DNA of 64,000 nucleotides from Bacillota bacterium (GCA_023392615.1 JAEVYT010000002.1:186001-250000), one strand, 5' to 3'. Counted from the stretch's first letter, positions 53,151 to 61,705 are shown. Made by a program: numbers and translations. Notes: generated from the letters alone by a model not told the origin.

Positions 53151-54218
53151 ATGATTAAAGATATAATCTTATGTATATCAAAGAAAGCTAAGCTGCTGCC
53201 GATGTTTGTAATAGTACTCGTTATTGCTGCAGCAGGAGCCGGATGTACATTTACAGGTGCTAAGCTAGAGGTAAGTGGCAATGGAGTCACACCTACCGAA
53301 GCGTCAACATCAGTGAGCCATTTATCTACTACACCAGCACTACCAACCTCAACTGTAACACCAACAGCAACTGTTCCTTGGCCGACTGTCACACCCACTC
53401 CAAAGGGTAATAATACAGTAGAAAATATTAAGCAACATAGCTTAATTCAAAAAATTTATACTCAGCTAACAGGGAACTACTATTATAAAATAATAGAAAA
53501 CAAACTCTTCCTTTCATATGATGGGAAATCCTATATTAACACGAAGATAGAGATACCTCAAAATATGAGTACCGGATTTAATCAGGATAATGTGTTCATT
53601 AATAAAGGTGTAACCGCTGTTGTTATACCGAAAAATGCCTCGGCAGATATTTACGTAAGCAAAGATATGTGCAAATCCTGGACTAAAACTACTTTACATT
53701 CCAAGGAGAAGGATTCATATATTACCGTAGCTACGTATAATCCCCCAACTTTAAGTTTCTCAAGTGCATTTATCGGATTCCGTTCCAATTCTGAGGGTTG
53801 GATTGCTTTTGGCGGAGATGTAGCAATGGGTAATGAGAACAACTTTGTATTCCAAACTACGAACGGAGGCAAAACCTGGCATGAGGTTCGTAATTCCAGC
53901 AACGCCTATGCACGTGTACTTACTGGGGCATGTTATACAAGTTCATCCACGGGTTTCCTATGTTTTCGATATGACAAGACAATACACGGGCCAATCTATT
54001 CGACAGAAGATGGAGGTAAAACATGGAGGGAGCTTCCTATCAATTACCCGAGTGAATATGATGAACAAGGGCTAACCCCTGCCTCACCTAGATTTATTGG
54101 AAAATATGGTGTGATTCCTATGTGTAGTACGGACTATGTTGATTATAATAGTATTGTATTCTATCTGTATACTAACAATGGTGGAAAAACTTGGAGCGAT
54201 AAGATTCCTAATGGTTGA
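53151..54218 (+). CDS. Lipoprotein with BNR/Asp-box (sialidase-like propeller) repeats
   Basis: A 355-residue exported lipoprotein: lipobox AAGAGC near residue 32, then a Thr/Pro-rich linker (residues 45-85, TVTPTATVPWPTVTPTP) and a beta-propeller-like domain. Asp-box repeats are visible as TTNGGKTW near 243, STEDGGKTW near 292 and TNNGGKTW near 342. The repeats occur in sialidases, Ycf48-type assembly factors and photosynthesis-like propellers; no sialidase active-site set is evident. Start after GGAGGGACAGG. Confidence 0.82.
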   Translation: MIKDIILCISKKAKLLPMFVIVLVIAAAGAGCTFTGAKLEVSGNGVTPTEASTSVSHLSTTPALPTSTVTPTATVPWPTVTPTPKGNNTVENIKQHSLIQKIYTQLTGNYYYKIIENKLFLSYDGKSYINTKIEIPQNMSTGFNQDNVFINKGVTAVVIPKNASADIYVSKDMCKSWTKTTLHSKEKDSYITVATYNPPTLSFSSAFIGFRSNSEGWIAFGGDVAMGNENNFVFQTTNGGKTWHEVRNSSNAYARVLTGACYTSSSTGFLCFRYDKTIHGPIYSTEDGGKTWRELPINYPSEYDEQGLTPASPRFIGKYGVIPMCSTDYVDYNSIVFYLYTNNGGKTWSDKIPNG

Positions 54219-54353
54219 ATTTAATAAGTTATTAATGTATAATATATTTGAGTTGATAGGAAACTCAGTTACAATGTCAGCATATAATGACATTGTAAAA
54301 AATCTCTTTGCACTGCATTACATTTCGAATCAGAAATGCGAGATCAACAGTAC

Positions 54354-54447
54354 AAACTGAGCAGGCGATGAACCTTGATATTAAGGTCATGGGGCCGGGC
54401 CATTAGCATGGCAACAGATTGTAGTTTATACACATCTGTGGGACAGT
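54354..54447 (+). promoter_or_regulatory. NiCo (czcD-motif) riboswitch aptamer
   Basis: The sequence ACTGAGCAGGC, a P2 stem (ATGAACCTT / AAGGTCAT), GGGGCCGGGCC, a P3 stem (GCCAT / ATGGC), GGCAACAGA, a P4 stem (CAGAT / ATCTG) and TGGGACAGT follow in the order and spacing of the NiCo four-way-junction aptamer. P1 is ACTG/CAGT. These RNAs bind Ni2+ or Co2+ cooperatively, and some respond to Fe2+. It sits about 110 nt before a P-type ATPase start. Confidence 0.93.
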
Positions 54448-54473
54448 AGTATGTTCCATTGGTGTGTTTTTTT
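54430..54473 (+). terminator. Riboswitch terminator overlapping aptamer P4
   Basis: ACACATC (54430-54436) can pair with GGTGTGT (54461-54467), followed by a run of seven Ts. The left arm shares bases with the 3' side of aptamer P4 (ATCTG, 54434-54438), so metal-bound aptamer and terminator exclude each other: an ON switch. Confidence 0.75.
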
Positions 54474-54557
54474 ATACCCAAAGGAACAAATAACGTTGTA
54501 TGGAGTGCCATAGAGCTATCAGACAATTGCCAAAAAGGCAAGAAGGAGGTAACTTTT

Positions 54558-57077
54558 ATGACAGATTACAAAATGAACCTAAGGGGATTAAGTTCAACAG
54601 AAGCAGAAAAATTACAGGACAGGTACGGAAAAAACGAACTGGTGCAACAAAAAAAAGAAAGCTTTATAAACAAGGTGCTCCACATTTTAAGTGAGCCCAT
54701 GTTTTTGCTTTTAATTGTTGCAGCAGTTATTTATTTTGTCCTGGGAGAACCGAGAGACGGTGCGATTATGCTTGTCTTTGTGATAGGAATTATCAGCATT
54801 GATGTGATTCAAGAATGGAAAACAGACAAAACATTAAGCGCATTAAAAGATTTATCAGCACCTCACGTAACAGTAATTCGTGATGGAAATGAGACATTGA
54901 TTGCCAGCGTGAATCTGGTGCCGGGTGATTTGATGATGATTCATGAAGGGGTAAAAATTCCTGCCGATGGCGTTATTGTAAAGTGTAATGATCTTTGCAT
55001 TGATGAATCATCCTTAACTGGTGAGGCAGCAGGGGTATGGAAAGATGTAACGGATAAGGAAAAGTCATCAGATGATTACTGGAGAAACGATTATTGTTAT
55101 GCCGGTACTTTGGTAACACAGGGAACAGCAACCGTTTTGGTGGATAAGATTGGTGTTACAACGGAATATGGGAAAATTGGCGTAGATGTTGCGTCCGCGT
55201 CCGATGAAGATACTCCCCTTCAAAAACAAACCGGCAGTCTGGTAAAAGTATGTGCCGGGGTAGCAGCTGTATTATTTTCTTTGGTCGGAGTATTTACATA
55301 TTTTAATATTCCGGATCATGCTTTTGCGCCAAGAATTATTGAAAGTATTTTATCAGGAATAACTCTTTCAATGGCGATGATACCGGAAGAATTCCCTGTG
55401 ATATTAACCGTGTTTTTATCGATGGGAGCCTGGAGATTGGCAAAAAAGAAGTCACTGGTTCGGAAGCTTCCCTCCGTTGAAACACTGGGTGCAGTATCTG
55501 TGCTCTGCGTGGATAAAACAGGTACAATAACGATGAATCAGATGTCTGTTCAGGAGATATGGGCATTAAGTGAGGATAGACATACACTGATAGAAACGAT
55601 GGGTCTTGGCTGTGAGACTGATACCTATGACCCGATGGAAGTAGCGATGTTGAGCTACTGTAAAGACGAAGGAATTTGTAAAGAAGAGTTGTTTTTGGGT
55701 GAGTTGATTACAGAGTATGCATTTACAAATGAATTAAAGATGATGGGGCATGTATGGCGAAGAGATGGTGAAATCGTGGTGGCAGCAAAAGGCTCGCCGG
55801 AACGGATATTATCTATTTGTGATATGGATGATATAGATAGAGAAAGTTCTGAGAAGAAAATCTCCGAGATGTCATCACAAGGACTTCGTGTAATAGCAGT
55901 AGCAACGATGAAACCAAAGAGCGAAGAGGATATTCCATCTAAAATCACGGACTGCACACTTACACTTCTTGGTTTGGTTGGACTCGCAGATCCACCAAGA
56001 GAAAGTGTGAAGAAGGATATTGAAATATGTAATAAAGCAGGTATTCGTGTTGTAATGATTACCGGTGACAACGGGATTACTGCAGCTTCTATTGCAAAGA
56101 AAATTGGCATGCCAAATAGCGATCACATTATAACCGGTGATATGATAAATGAGATGAGTGAGGAGGAACTTCGTGAAAGAGTGAAAGACGTAAGCATATT
56201 TTCAAGGGTAATTCCGGAACATAAAATGCGAATTGTTAAAGCGTTTAAAGAAAATGGTGAGATTGTAGCCATGACCGGAGATGGAGTTAATGATGCGCCT
56301 GCTCTAAAATATGCTGATATCGGCATCGCCATGGGTAAACGAGGTAGTGAGGTTGCAAGAGAAGCGGCAGACTTAATCTTAATGGATGATAATTTCACAA
56401 CCATTGTTGAAACAGTGAAGGATGGAAGAAGAATTTATGATAATATTCGGAAAGCGGTAGGATATGTTTTTACAATTCATATTCCCATTGCATTTGCATC
56501 GCTATTAGCACCAATGCTAGGCATTGCACCTGTCGCTATATTCTTACTACCGTTGCATGTTGTGCTTTTGGAATTAATCATTGATCCCACCTGTTCCATC
56601 GTATTGGAGCGACAACCTGCGGAGGCAGATATTATGGATCGAAAACCACGTTCTTCACGAGAAAAGCTGTTGAACTCCGGTTTATTTATAAAAAGTATCA
56701 TTCAAGGATTTGTTATCTTCGCAGCATCGTTTGGCACATATTTAACTCTGCTAAACCAAAATGCCGGAAATGCACCGACAGCCAGAGCAATGGGGCTTGT
56801 TATTATTATGTTATCTAATCTGTTCTTAGTGCAGGTTAATAGTTCAAACCATGATTTTGTGTTTCAATCAATCGGACGGCTGATGAAAGATAAGGTTATG
56901 TGGGCGGTGAATGTGTTCACCATCCTTGGGATTCTTATAATATTATATACACCAGTATGTCATTTCCTAAAGTTTGAACCACTAACAGCGATGCAATTTG
57001 TGGCAGCAGTTACAATCGCCGGAGTTGCGGTGCTTTGGTATGAGGTTGTTAAGTGGGTTAACAGATTGAGAACCTAA
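54558..57077 (+). CDS. P-type ATPase, probable Ni2+/Co2+ (or Fe2+) exporter of P2 type
   Basis: An 839-residue P2-type ATPase with about ten helices: N-terminal cation-ATPase domain (LSSTEAEKLQDRYGKNEL), actuator motif SLTGEAAG near 167, membrane helix 4 MIPEEFPVI near 274, phosphorylation site CVDKTGT near 316, and the hinge MTGDGVNDAP near 570. By sequence it belongs to the Ca2+-type group, but the NiCo riboswitch in its leader indicates an exported transition metal. I use ATG 54558, 7 bases after AAGGAGG; the upstream frame includes the riboswitch and is not coding. Confidence 0.93.
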   Translation: MTDYKMNLRGLSSTEAEKLQDRYGKNELVQQKKESFINKVLHILSEPMFLLLIVAAVIYFVLGEPRDGAIMLVFVIGIISIDVIQEWKTDKTLSALKDLSAPHVTVIRDGNETLIASVNLVPGDLMMIHEGVKIPADGVIVKCNDLCIDESSLTGEAAGVWKDVTDKEKSSDDYWRNDYCYAGTLVTQGTATVLVDKIGVTTEYGKIGVDVASASDEDTPLQKQTGSLVKVCAGVAAVLFSLVGVFTYFNIPDHAFAPRIIESILSGITLSMAMIPEEFPVILTVFLSMGAWRLAKKKSLVRKLPSVETLGAVSVLCVDKTGTITMNQMSVQEIWALSEDRHTLIETMGLGCETDTYDPMEVAMLSYCKDEGICKEELFLGELITEYAFTNELKMMGHVWRRDGEIVVAAKGSPERILSICDMDDIDRESSEKKISEMSSQGLRVIAVATMKPKSEEDIPSKITDCTLTLLGLVGLADPPRESVKKDIEICNKAGIRVVMITGDNGITAASIAKKIGMPNSDHIITGDMINEMSEEELRERVKDVSIFSRVIPEHKMRIVKAFKENGEIVAMTGDGVNDAPALKYADIGIAMGKRGSEVAREAADLILMDDNFTTIVETVKDGRRIYDNIRKAVGYVFTIHIPIAFASLLAPMLGIAPVAIFLLPLHVVLLELIIDPTCSIVLERQPAEADIMDRKPRSSREKLLNSGLFIKSIIQGFVIFAASFGTYLTLLNQNAGNAPTARAMGLVIIMLSNLFLVQVNSSNHDFVFQSIGRLMKDKVMWAVNVFTILGILIILYTPVCHFLKFEPLTAMQFVAAVTIAGVAVLWYEVVKWVNRLRT

Positions 57078-57218
57078 TTATAGAGGGAGATGAAACCAAA
57101 GCGAAACATAAAACTTGTCGATAAATGGGAGGAGATAGAATTATAATAGACAAAAAACGTTCAGAAATCCAAGTGAAATCGATGATGAATTAAATGAAGG
57201 TGTAATACAAAAAGAATT

Positions 57219-57466
57219 AATCGACAGAAGCTAAGAAGGTTTATATATTATTAAACAATTCATGGTTTAGATTTGAATCGATAAATCAGTTCAGTCAAGT
57301 AGTTACAAAGGCTTATAGAGCGTATGCTCCCAAGGATTCGTGTTCTTCATATGATGTTTATTCTGTTAAAAATGATGGCAAGATTGAGTGGTCTGGTAAT
57401 TACAGACCATCACATCAATATAATTGGATAAAATGTCAAAATGTTCTGTCTTTACATCGAACATAA
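57219..57466 (+). pseudogene. Unrecognised gene fragment without a start codon
   Basis: Between the ATPase and dinB a reading frame of about 80 codons has no start and ends at TAA 57466; it reads like protein (NNSWFRFESINQF, AYRAYAPKDSC, EWSGNYRPSHQYNWIKC). A second short fragment (EIDDELNEGVIQKELIDRS) lies just before it in another frame. Together they look like remains of one or two genes. No family is recognised. The last bases overlap the dinB promoter. Confidence 0.4.
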
Positions 57467-57479
57467 GTTCTGGTATAAT
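57451..57479 (+). promoter_or_regulatory. dinB promoter with LexA box
   Basis: TTTACA (57451-57456), 17-bp spacer, TATAAT (57474-57479). The spacer contains CGAACATAAGTTCT (57458-57471), a match to the Gram-positive LexA/DinR site CGAAC-N4-GTTCG with one mismatch in the second arm. LexA bound here would block the promoter, so dinB is expected to be SOS-induced. Confidence 0.85.
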
Positions 57480-57502
57480 TTCTTCAAAAGGAGAACATAT
57501 GT

Positions 57503-58768
57503 ATGGATAAAATCATATTTCATATTGATGTGAACTCGGCATTCCTTAGTTGGGAGGCTGTTTATCGACTGCATATCCTCGGAGAAAAAACGGATTTACG
57601 TGAAATACCCTCAGCAGTTGGGGGCGATATAAAGAAGAGGCACGGCATCATTCTTGCGAAATCTACGCCTGCGAAAAAGTATGGCGTAAGAACAGGGGAC
57701 ACCATTAATGATGCGTTGCGGCTTTGCCCGGATCTCGTACTTGTGCCACCTCATTATGATCTTTATGATTCCAGTTCCAAGGCATTTATGGAGATACTGA
57801 GGGAGTTCTCTCCCTGTGTGGAGCAATACTCTGTTGATGAGGCGTACTGCGATATGACCGGGACGATTGGGTTGTATGGGTCGGCGGTAGTAGCGGCGAA
57901 TCTGATAAAGGATCGAATTGCAAATGAATTGGGATTTACAGTGAATGTAGGAATCTCATCGAATAAGCTACTAGCCAAGATGGCATCGGATTTTAAAAAA
58001 CCGAATCTTGTGCATACGCTTTTTCCGGAGGAGATGGAAGAAAAGATGTGGAAGCTACCGGTGGAAGAATTGTTCTATGTAGGTCATGCCACCAAGCGAA
58101 AGCTGCATGCACTTGGAATTCATACAATTGGGGAGCTTGCTAAGACGGATTTGAACATTCTTCGAGCACATTTTAAAAAATACGGAGAAGTAATCTATGC
58201 CTTTGCAAATGGAATGGATATATCTGTGGTGTCAGATGAAGCTCCGCTGAATAAGGGCTACGGCAATTCAACCACCATAGCCTTTGACGTGGATCAATCG
58301 GGGCCAGCGAAGATGGTGTTGCTGTCACTCGCTGAAACAGTAGGGGCAAGACTGCGGGCAGATTCTGCGATGGTAACGGTAGTGGCGGTAAGTATTGTTG
58401 ACTCCGAGTTTCATCATGCTTCCCATCAGATGACACTATTTAGCCCAACCAATACCACGAATGAGATTCATCTTGCGGCGTGCCGTTTATTTGATGAGCT
58501 GTGGGATGGCTCACCAATTCGTAATCTTGGAATTCACACAAGCAAGGTCGTTCGAGGGAATACAGAGCGACAGATGAATCTGTTTGATATGAATCGATAT
58601 GAGCGTTTATCCAAACTGGATCAAGCGGTAGATCAGGTGAGGGACAAATACGGCCACGATGCTATATTGAGGGCTACTTTTCTTAATAATCCAATATACC
58701 ACATGACCGGTGGTATCCCGCCTGAAAAGCGGAAGCCAAGTAATTATGGTGCCGGAATTAAGGAATAA
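57503..58768 (+). CDS. dinB: DNA polymerase IV (Y-family)
   Basis: A 421-residue error-prone polymerase for lesion bypass. Metal-binding and fingers motifs: HIDVNSAFLSWEA (residues 7-19), YSVDEAYCDMTG near 110-122 and VGISSNKLLAKMASDFKKPN near 148-167; thumb HhH GIHTIGELAKTDL near 207. The C-terminal region has two beta-clamp-like motifs, QMTLF near 310 and QMNLF near 357. Start after AAAGGAG. Under LexA control by the upstream box. Confidence 0.95.
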   Translation: MDKIIFHIDVNSAFLSWEAVYRLHILGEKTDLREIPSAVGGDIKKRHGIILAKSTPAKKYGVRTGDTINDALRLCPDLVLVPPHYDLYDSSSKAFMEILREFSPCVEQYSVDEAYCDMTGTIGLYGSAVVAANLIKDRIANELGFTVNVGISSNKLLAKMASDFKKPNLVHTLFPEEMEEKMWKLPVEELFYVGHATKRKLHALGIHTIGELAKTDLNILRAHFKKYGEVIYAFANGMDISVVSDEAPLNKGYGNSTTIAFDVDQSGPAKMVLLSLAETVGARLRADSAMVTVVAVSIVDSEFHHASHQMTLFSPTNTTNEIHLAACRLFDELWDGSPIRNLGIHTSKVVRGNTERQMNLFDMNRYERLSKLDQAVDQVRDKYGHDAILRATFLNNPIYHMTGGIPPEKRKPSNYGAGIKE

Positions 58769-58898
58769 GCTGGAATGATAAAGTAGAGCGGGGAGAGACC
58801 GCTCCATATGTCCCATTCACAATATTCCCTTTGTTAATACCCATGTTTACAAAGTTTCCTTTGTAGCGTTATCCTAGTTTGTAGATTGGAGGTCTTCC

Positions 58899-59183
58899 AT
58901 GTTTCATATGCCTGTGGATGTTATTGCAACCTTTAATGTGCAAGGCAACATAAAACCAAACTATATTCGTCTGGAGGATGAAAGACATATACTTCAGACT
59001 TATAAGATTGAGAACATTGTATATAGCAAGGAGGAGAAATACGCCGGCGTACCGGTGATGCTCTTTTGCTGTAATATACGTTCAGGAGAAACCCTACAAA
59101 TGATAAATATCAAATACCACATCAAAACTCATCAATGGGTCTTGGCCAATGGTGTTGAAAGCGGCTGCGGGGCGACTTCTTGA
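58899..59183 (+). CDS. Small uncharacterised protein downstream of dinB
   Basis: A 94-residue protein, mostly beta in appearance (DVIATFNVQGNIKPNYIRLEDERHILQTYKIENIVYSKEEKYAGVPVMLFCCNI). No family is recognised; it is not the YolD type often found with Y-family polymerases. Start after GGAGG. Its last 52 bp overlap, tail to tail, the methyltransferase on the other strand, and its TGA lies next to the loop of a terminator hairpin. Confidence 0.75.
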   Translation: MFHMPVDVIATFNVQGNIKPNYIRLEDERHILQTYKIENIVYSKEEKYAGVPVMLFCCNIRSGETLQMINIKYHIKTHQWVLANGVESGCGATS

Positions 59184-59887
59184 AGTCGCCTTTTTGCTGC
59201 TTCATAATAAGCTTCATCAATCTCTATTCCGATAAATCGGCGGTTTAACATTCGGGCAGCTACGCCGGTTGAACCTACACCCATGAATAAATCAAGAACA
59301 AGATCCTGTTCGTTGCTTGCTATCTGAACAATCTGTTTTAACACTGATACCGGTTTTTGGGTTGGATGTTTTGGAGTCTTTAATCGTTCCCGTCCGCAGC
59401 AGATGGGCGCTTCTATAAAGTTATGCATTTCATTCTGCCTGGAGAAATTCCAGGTATGTTTTTTATTCCACATACACACAATTAGTTCACAACTATTTAA
59501 GAAAGAAGATTTACGAATATTCGGTATCGGATTGGTCTTATGCCATACCATGAACTGAAAGGTATCAAACTCGCAGTCAAAGGCTGAATGCCATTTTCCA
59601 ATCAGGTTATAGCTCGTGAAGATGAATATATTGCCGGTGGGAGATATGATTCGTTTAAACTCTTCTAGGAAATCACTAGGTTCCAGATCTGCTAAGTCCC
59701 ATTCGGCAACATCATTGTTGATATCGCTTCGCCAGTCAAACTTCATATTACCTGTGGAATATTTCGCGAGATTATAGGGTGGGTCACAGAGAATCAATTC
59801 AATACTACCATCCGGTATTAGCTTTAGTTTTTCCATACAATCGCCCTTCATTAGTAGATACTGATCGATACTGCTAACATCAATCAT
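59132..59887 (-). CDS. Orphan site-specific DNA methyltransferase (beta class, N4-C or N6-A)
   Basis: A 251-residue enzyme. Motif IV, LCDPPYNLA, is near residues 33-41, ahead of the SAM-binding motif I DLFMGVGSTGVAA near 199-211, the order of beta-class amino-methyltransferases. A target-recognition stretch lies between (KTNPIPNIRKSSFLNSCELIVCMW, then RERLKTPKHPTQKP). No restriction endonuclease or specificity subunit is adjacent. Start after GGAGG. DPPY favours N6-adenine, but N4-cytosine cannot be excluded. Confidence 0.9.
   Translation of the reverse strand: MIDVSSIDQYLLMKGDCMEKLKLIPDGSIELILCDPPYNLAKYSTGNMKFDWRSDINNDVAEWDLADLEPSDFLEEFKRIISPTGNIFIFTSYNLIGKWHSAFDCEFDTFQFMVWHKTNPIPNIRKSSFLNSCELIVCMWNKKHTWNFSRQNEMHNFIEAPICCGRERLKTPKHPTQKPVSVLKQIVQIASNEQDLVLDLFMGVGSTGVAARMLNRRFIGIEIDEAYYEAAKRRLQEVAPQPLSTPLAKTH
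59171..59195 (+). terminator. Terminator inside the methyltransferase gene
   Basis: GGCGACTTC (59171-59179), TT, GAAGTCGCC (59182-59190) and TTTTT. It terminates the rightward 94-residue gene, whose TGA (59181-59183) spans the loop, while on the other strand the same bases encode KRRLQEVAP of the methyltransferase. Confidence 0.8.
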
Positions 59888-60108
59888 AAGTGAACCTCCC
59901 TGATATGATCCTGTTGATGTTGGATTATGCTTGCAAATGTATAATATTTACAATTGCGCTCAATTTATTATAGCATGGAGCTTATACAAATTGTTGAAAA
60001 ACCATAGTCGATGTTTCGACAGAAGATACGATGTGTCAGTTTTATCTTCCGATGTTAGAACATCATCGGCACGAGAATATGCTAAGGTTAATTTTTGTTA
60101 TAAAACTA

Positions 60109-60149
60109 TTGACTAAGTTAATATCATATGTTATTAATAACATATGATA
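60109..60149 (+). promoter_or_regulatory. Promoter with 28-bp perfect palindrome
   Basis: TTGACT (60109-60114), 17-bp spacer, TATTAA (60132-60137). A perfect 28-bp palindrome (60122-60149, TATCATATGTTATT and its complement) covers the -10 region. It contains ATGTTATTAATAACAT, the ATGT/ACAT pattern of PadR operators, and the next gene encodes a PadR protein. About 210 bp separate it from that start codon; nothing else is evident in the 59888-60356 gap. Confidence 0.7.
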
Positions 60150-60356
60150 AAATAGAATAACAGATAACAAAAAACAATCTACTACCCATTAAGAGTGGAA
60201 TAACAAGCAAATGACTGTATACAATTTTGCATGAGATATAATATATCAAGTAATGAAGAAATCTTAATATATCAGTATTTATTATAGAAAATAATGAGAA
60301 TATGCTGATGGAAAGAAAGCTCGTGTCTGTTCAATCAGAATAAGGAGGAATAGAAT

Positions 60357-61310
60357 ATGTCATTAAACCATGTAATACTTGGGCTTTTAAAACGAGAATC
60401 GATGACGGGTTATGATATCAAAAAAATAATTCAAAATACACCATTCATGTATTGGTCAGGCAACAACAACCAGATTTATAAAGCATTTGTGGAATTGTTA
60501 AAAGAGGGCTATGTCACTAAAGAGGTGGAGCATCAAGAGGGTGCCCCTTCAAAGAATATTTATACGATTACGGGTGATGGCTTGGGTGAATTTCATAACT
60601 GGTTGATATCAGCTACCGATGCTCCCGCAATAAAGAAACAGTTTTTAATCAAGCTGGCGTTAGCAAATCAATTAGAACGTGGGGAGCTTCAATCGATGTT
60701 GAGCGCCTATGAAGAGGAAATCAGGCTGCAGGCAATAGTGGCGGAGCGGGAATATGATAAGTGTTATTTTGCAGGCTATAAAGATACCCGGAATCAGGTA
60801 TTCGGAGACTTGATACGAGAGAATATATTATCCTTTTATAGCAATGAGCTTGCTTGGCTTCAAAAGGTGAAGGAATGTGTGGCTGATTTTGTACCGGAAG
60901 AAAACAGGATAAAAGAAGCGCAAGTAGACAAAGAAAGGAAAGAGGGAAAAGTAATTATGAAACATCAAGTAAAAGAGAATAACGGCAAAAAATATCTATA
61001 TATAACTGGTAGTGATGTACTGATTAATCAGGAGCAAGATGTGAACGACATCATATCCCTATGCTGGGAAAATGATGTGAACTTGGTAATCATGGAGGGA
61101 GAGATCCTGTCGGAAGATTTCATACGATTGAGAACCGGTCTTGCCGGTACCGTAATTCAGAAGTTGACAAATTATAATATTAAAGCAGCTATTACGTTAA
61201 AGGATGGACAAAAATTCCCGGAGCGTTTTCAGGAAATGGCTTCGGAATACAGTAAGGGAAGTACCTTTCGAATATTTACTGGCATTGAGGATGCTATTAG
61301 TTGGCTATAA
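60357..61310 (+). CDS. PadR regulator fused to a DUF4180 domain
   Basis: A 317-residue fusion. Residues 1-175 are a complete PadR-s2 regulator: winged helix (HVILGLLKRESMTGYDIKKIIQ, NNQIYKAFVELLKEGYVTKEVE) and a Vir-type C-terminal helical part. Residues 201-317 match DUF4180 (YLYITGSDVLINQEQDVNDIISLCWEN, GLAGTVIQKLTNYNIKAAITL, FRIFTGIEDAISWL). The two are joined by a basic linker (KDKERKEGKV-like) and an in-frame Met at residue 201. DUF4180 proteins often occur as separate genes; their function is unknown. Start after AAGGAGG. Confidence 0.88.
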   Translation: MSLNHVILGLLKRESMTGYDIKKIIQNTPFMYWSGNNNQIYKAFVELLKEGYVTKEVEHQEGAPSKNIYTITGDGLGEFHNWLISATDAPAIKKQFLIKLALANQLERGELQSMLSAYEEEIRLQAIVAEREYDKCYFAGYKDTRNQVFGDLIRENILSFYSNELAWLQKVKECVADFVPEENRIKEAQVDKERKEGKVIMKHQVKENNGKKYLYITGSDVLINQEQDVNDIISLCWENDVNLVIMEGEILSEDFIRLRTGLAGTVIQKLTNYNIKAAITLKDGQKFPERFQEMASEYSKGSTFRIFTGIEDAISWL

Positions 61311-61323
61311 TTAAATTACCTAC

Positions 61324-61352
61324 TTACTTTTTTAAAGTAAATGTGATATAAT
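61324..61352 (+). promoter_or_regulatory. HxlR gene promoter and operator-like dyad
   Basis: An extended -10 TGATATAAT (ending 61352) follows a palindrome TTACTTT-TTT-AAAGTAA (61324-61340). A related dyad, TTACT-TTT-AGTAA, lies at the pirin promoter (61894-61906). Both could be sites for this HxlR protein. Confidence 0.55.
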
Positions 61353-61371
61353 AGCATCAGAGGTGATGACA

Positions 61372-61683
61372 ATGGAGAATTTTCATTTATGTCCAAAATT
61401 TGAGGCGGCCTTTGAGCTACTGGGAAAAAGATGGACCGGATTAATTATAAGAACATTAATGAGTGGTAAAAAGCGCTTCTCAGATATCGTAGAAGTAATT
61501 CCTAATATGAGTGCTCGTATGCTTACAGAGAGATTTAAGGAGCTGGAGAACGAAGGAATTGTAGTCAGAAAAGTGTACCCGGAAACCCCGGTTCGTATTG
61601 AATATGAGCTGACGGAAAAAGGGTTGGCGTTGCAGCCCGTTATGGATGAAGTGCAAAAGTGGGCAGAAAAATGGAACAGCTAA
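61372..61683 (+). CDS. HxlR (DUF24) family transcriptional regulator
   Basis: A 103-residue winged-helix protein with the HxlR signature: CPKFEAAFELLGKRWTGLIIRTLMSGKKRFSDIVEVI, MSARMLTERFKELENEGIV and PVRIEYELTEKGLAL. A single conserved N-terminal cysteine (Cys7, in HLCPKFE) is that of thiol-switch members (YodB, HypR type) that sense quinones or electrophiles. I choose ATG 61372 after AGAGGTGAT; GTG 61363 and ATG 61366 lie on the ribosome binding site. Confidence 0.92.
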   Translation: MENFHLCPKFEAAFELLGKRWTGLIIRTLMSGKKRFSDIVEVIPNMSARMLTERFKELENEGIVVRKVYPETPVRIEYELTEKGLALQPVMDEVQKWAEKWNS

Positions 61684-61705
61684 TCGCTGTTCCATTTTTC
61701 TGCCC
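61661..61705 (+). terminator. Terminator overlapping the HxlR 3' end
   Basis: A perfect 20-bp stem: 61661-61680 (the last coding bases, ending AACAGC) pairs with 61686-61705, loop TAATC, so the TAA stop is in the loop. A T run is part of the right arm. The rest of the 61706-61852 stretch shows nothing assignable. Confidence 0.8.

Noticed and set aside
53015..53398. 127-codon minus-strand ORF (GVTVGQGTVAVGVTVEVG...)
   Set aside because: It is antisense to the Thr/Pro-rich linker of the BNR lipoprotein and lacks a ribosome binding site.
54271..54296. ACAATGTCA / TGACATTGT hairpin as a terminator of the BNR lipoprotein gene
   Set aside because: It is followed by A residues rather than Ts on the plus strand, so termination is not supported.
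59931..60116. 61-codon ORF before the PadR fusion gene
   Set aside because: No ribosome binding site, no recognisable family, and it runs into the promoter at 60109.
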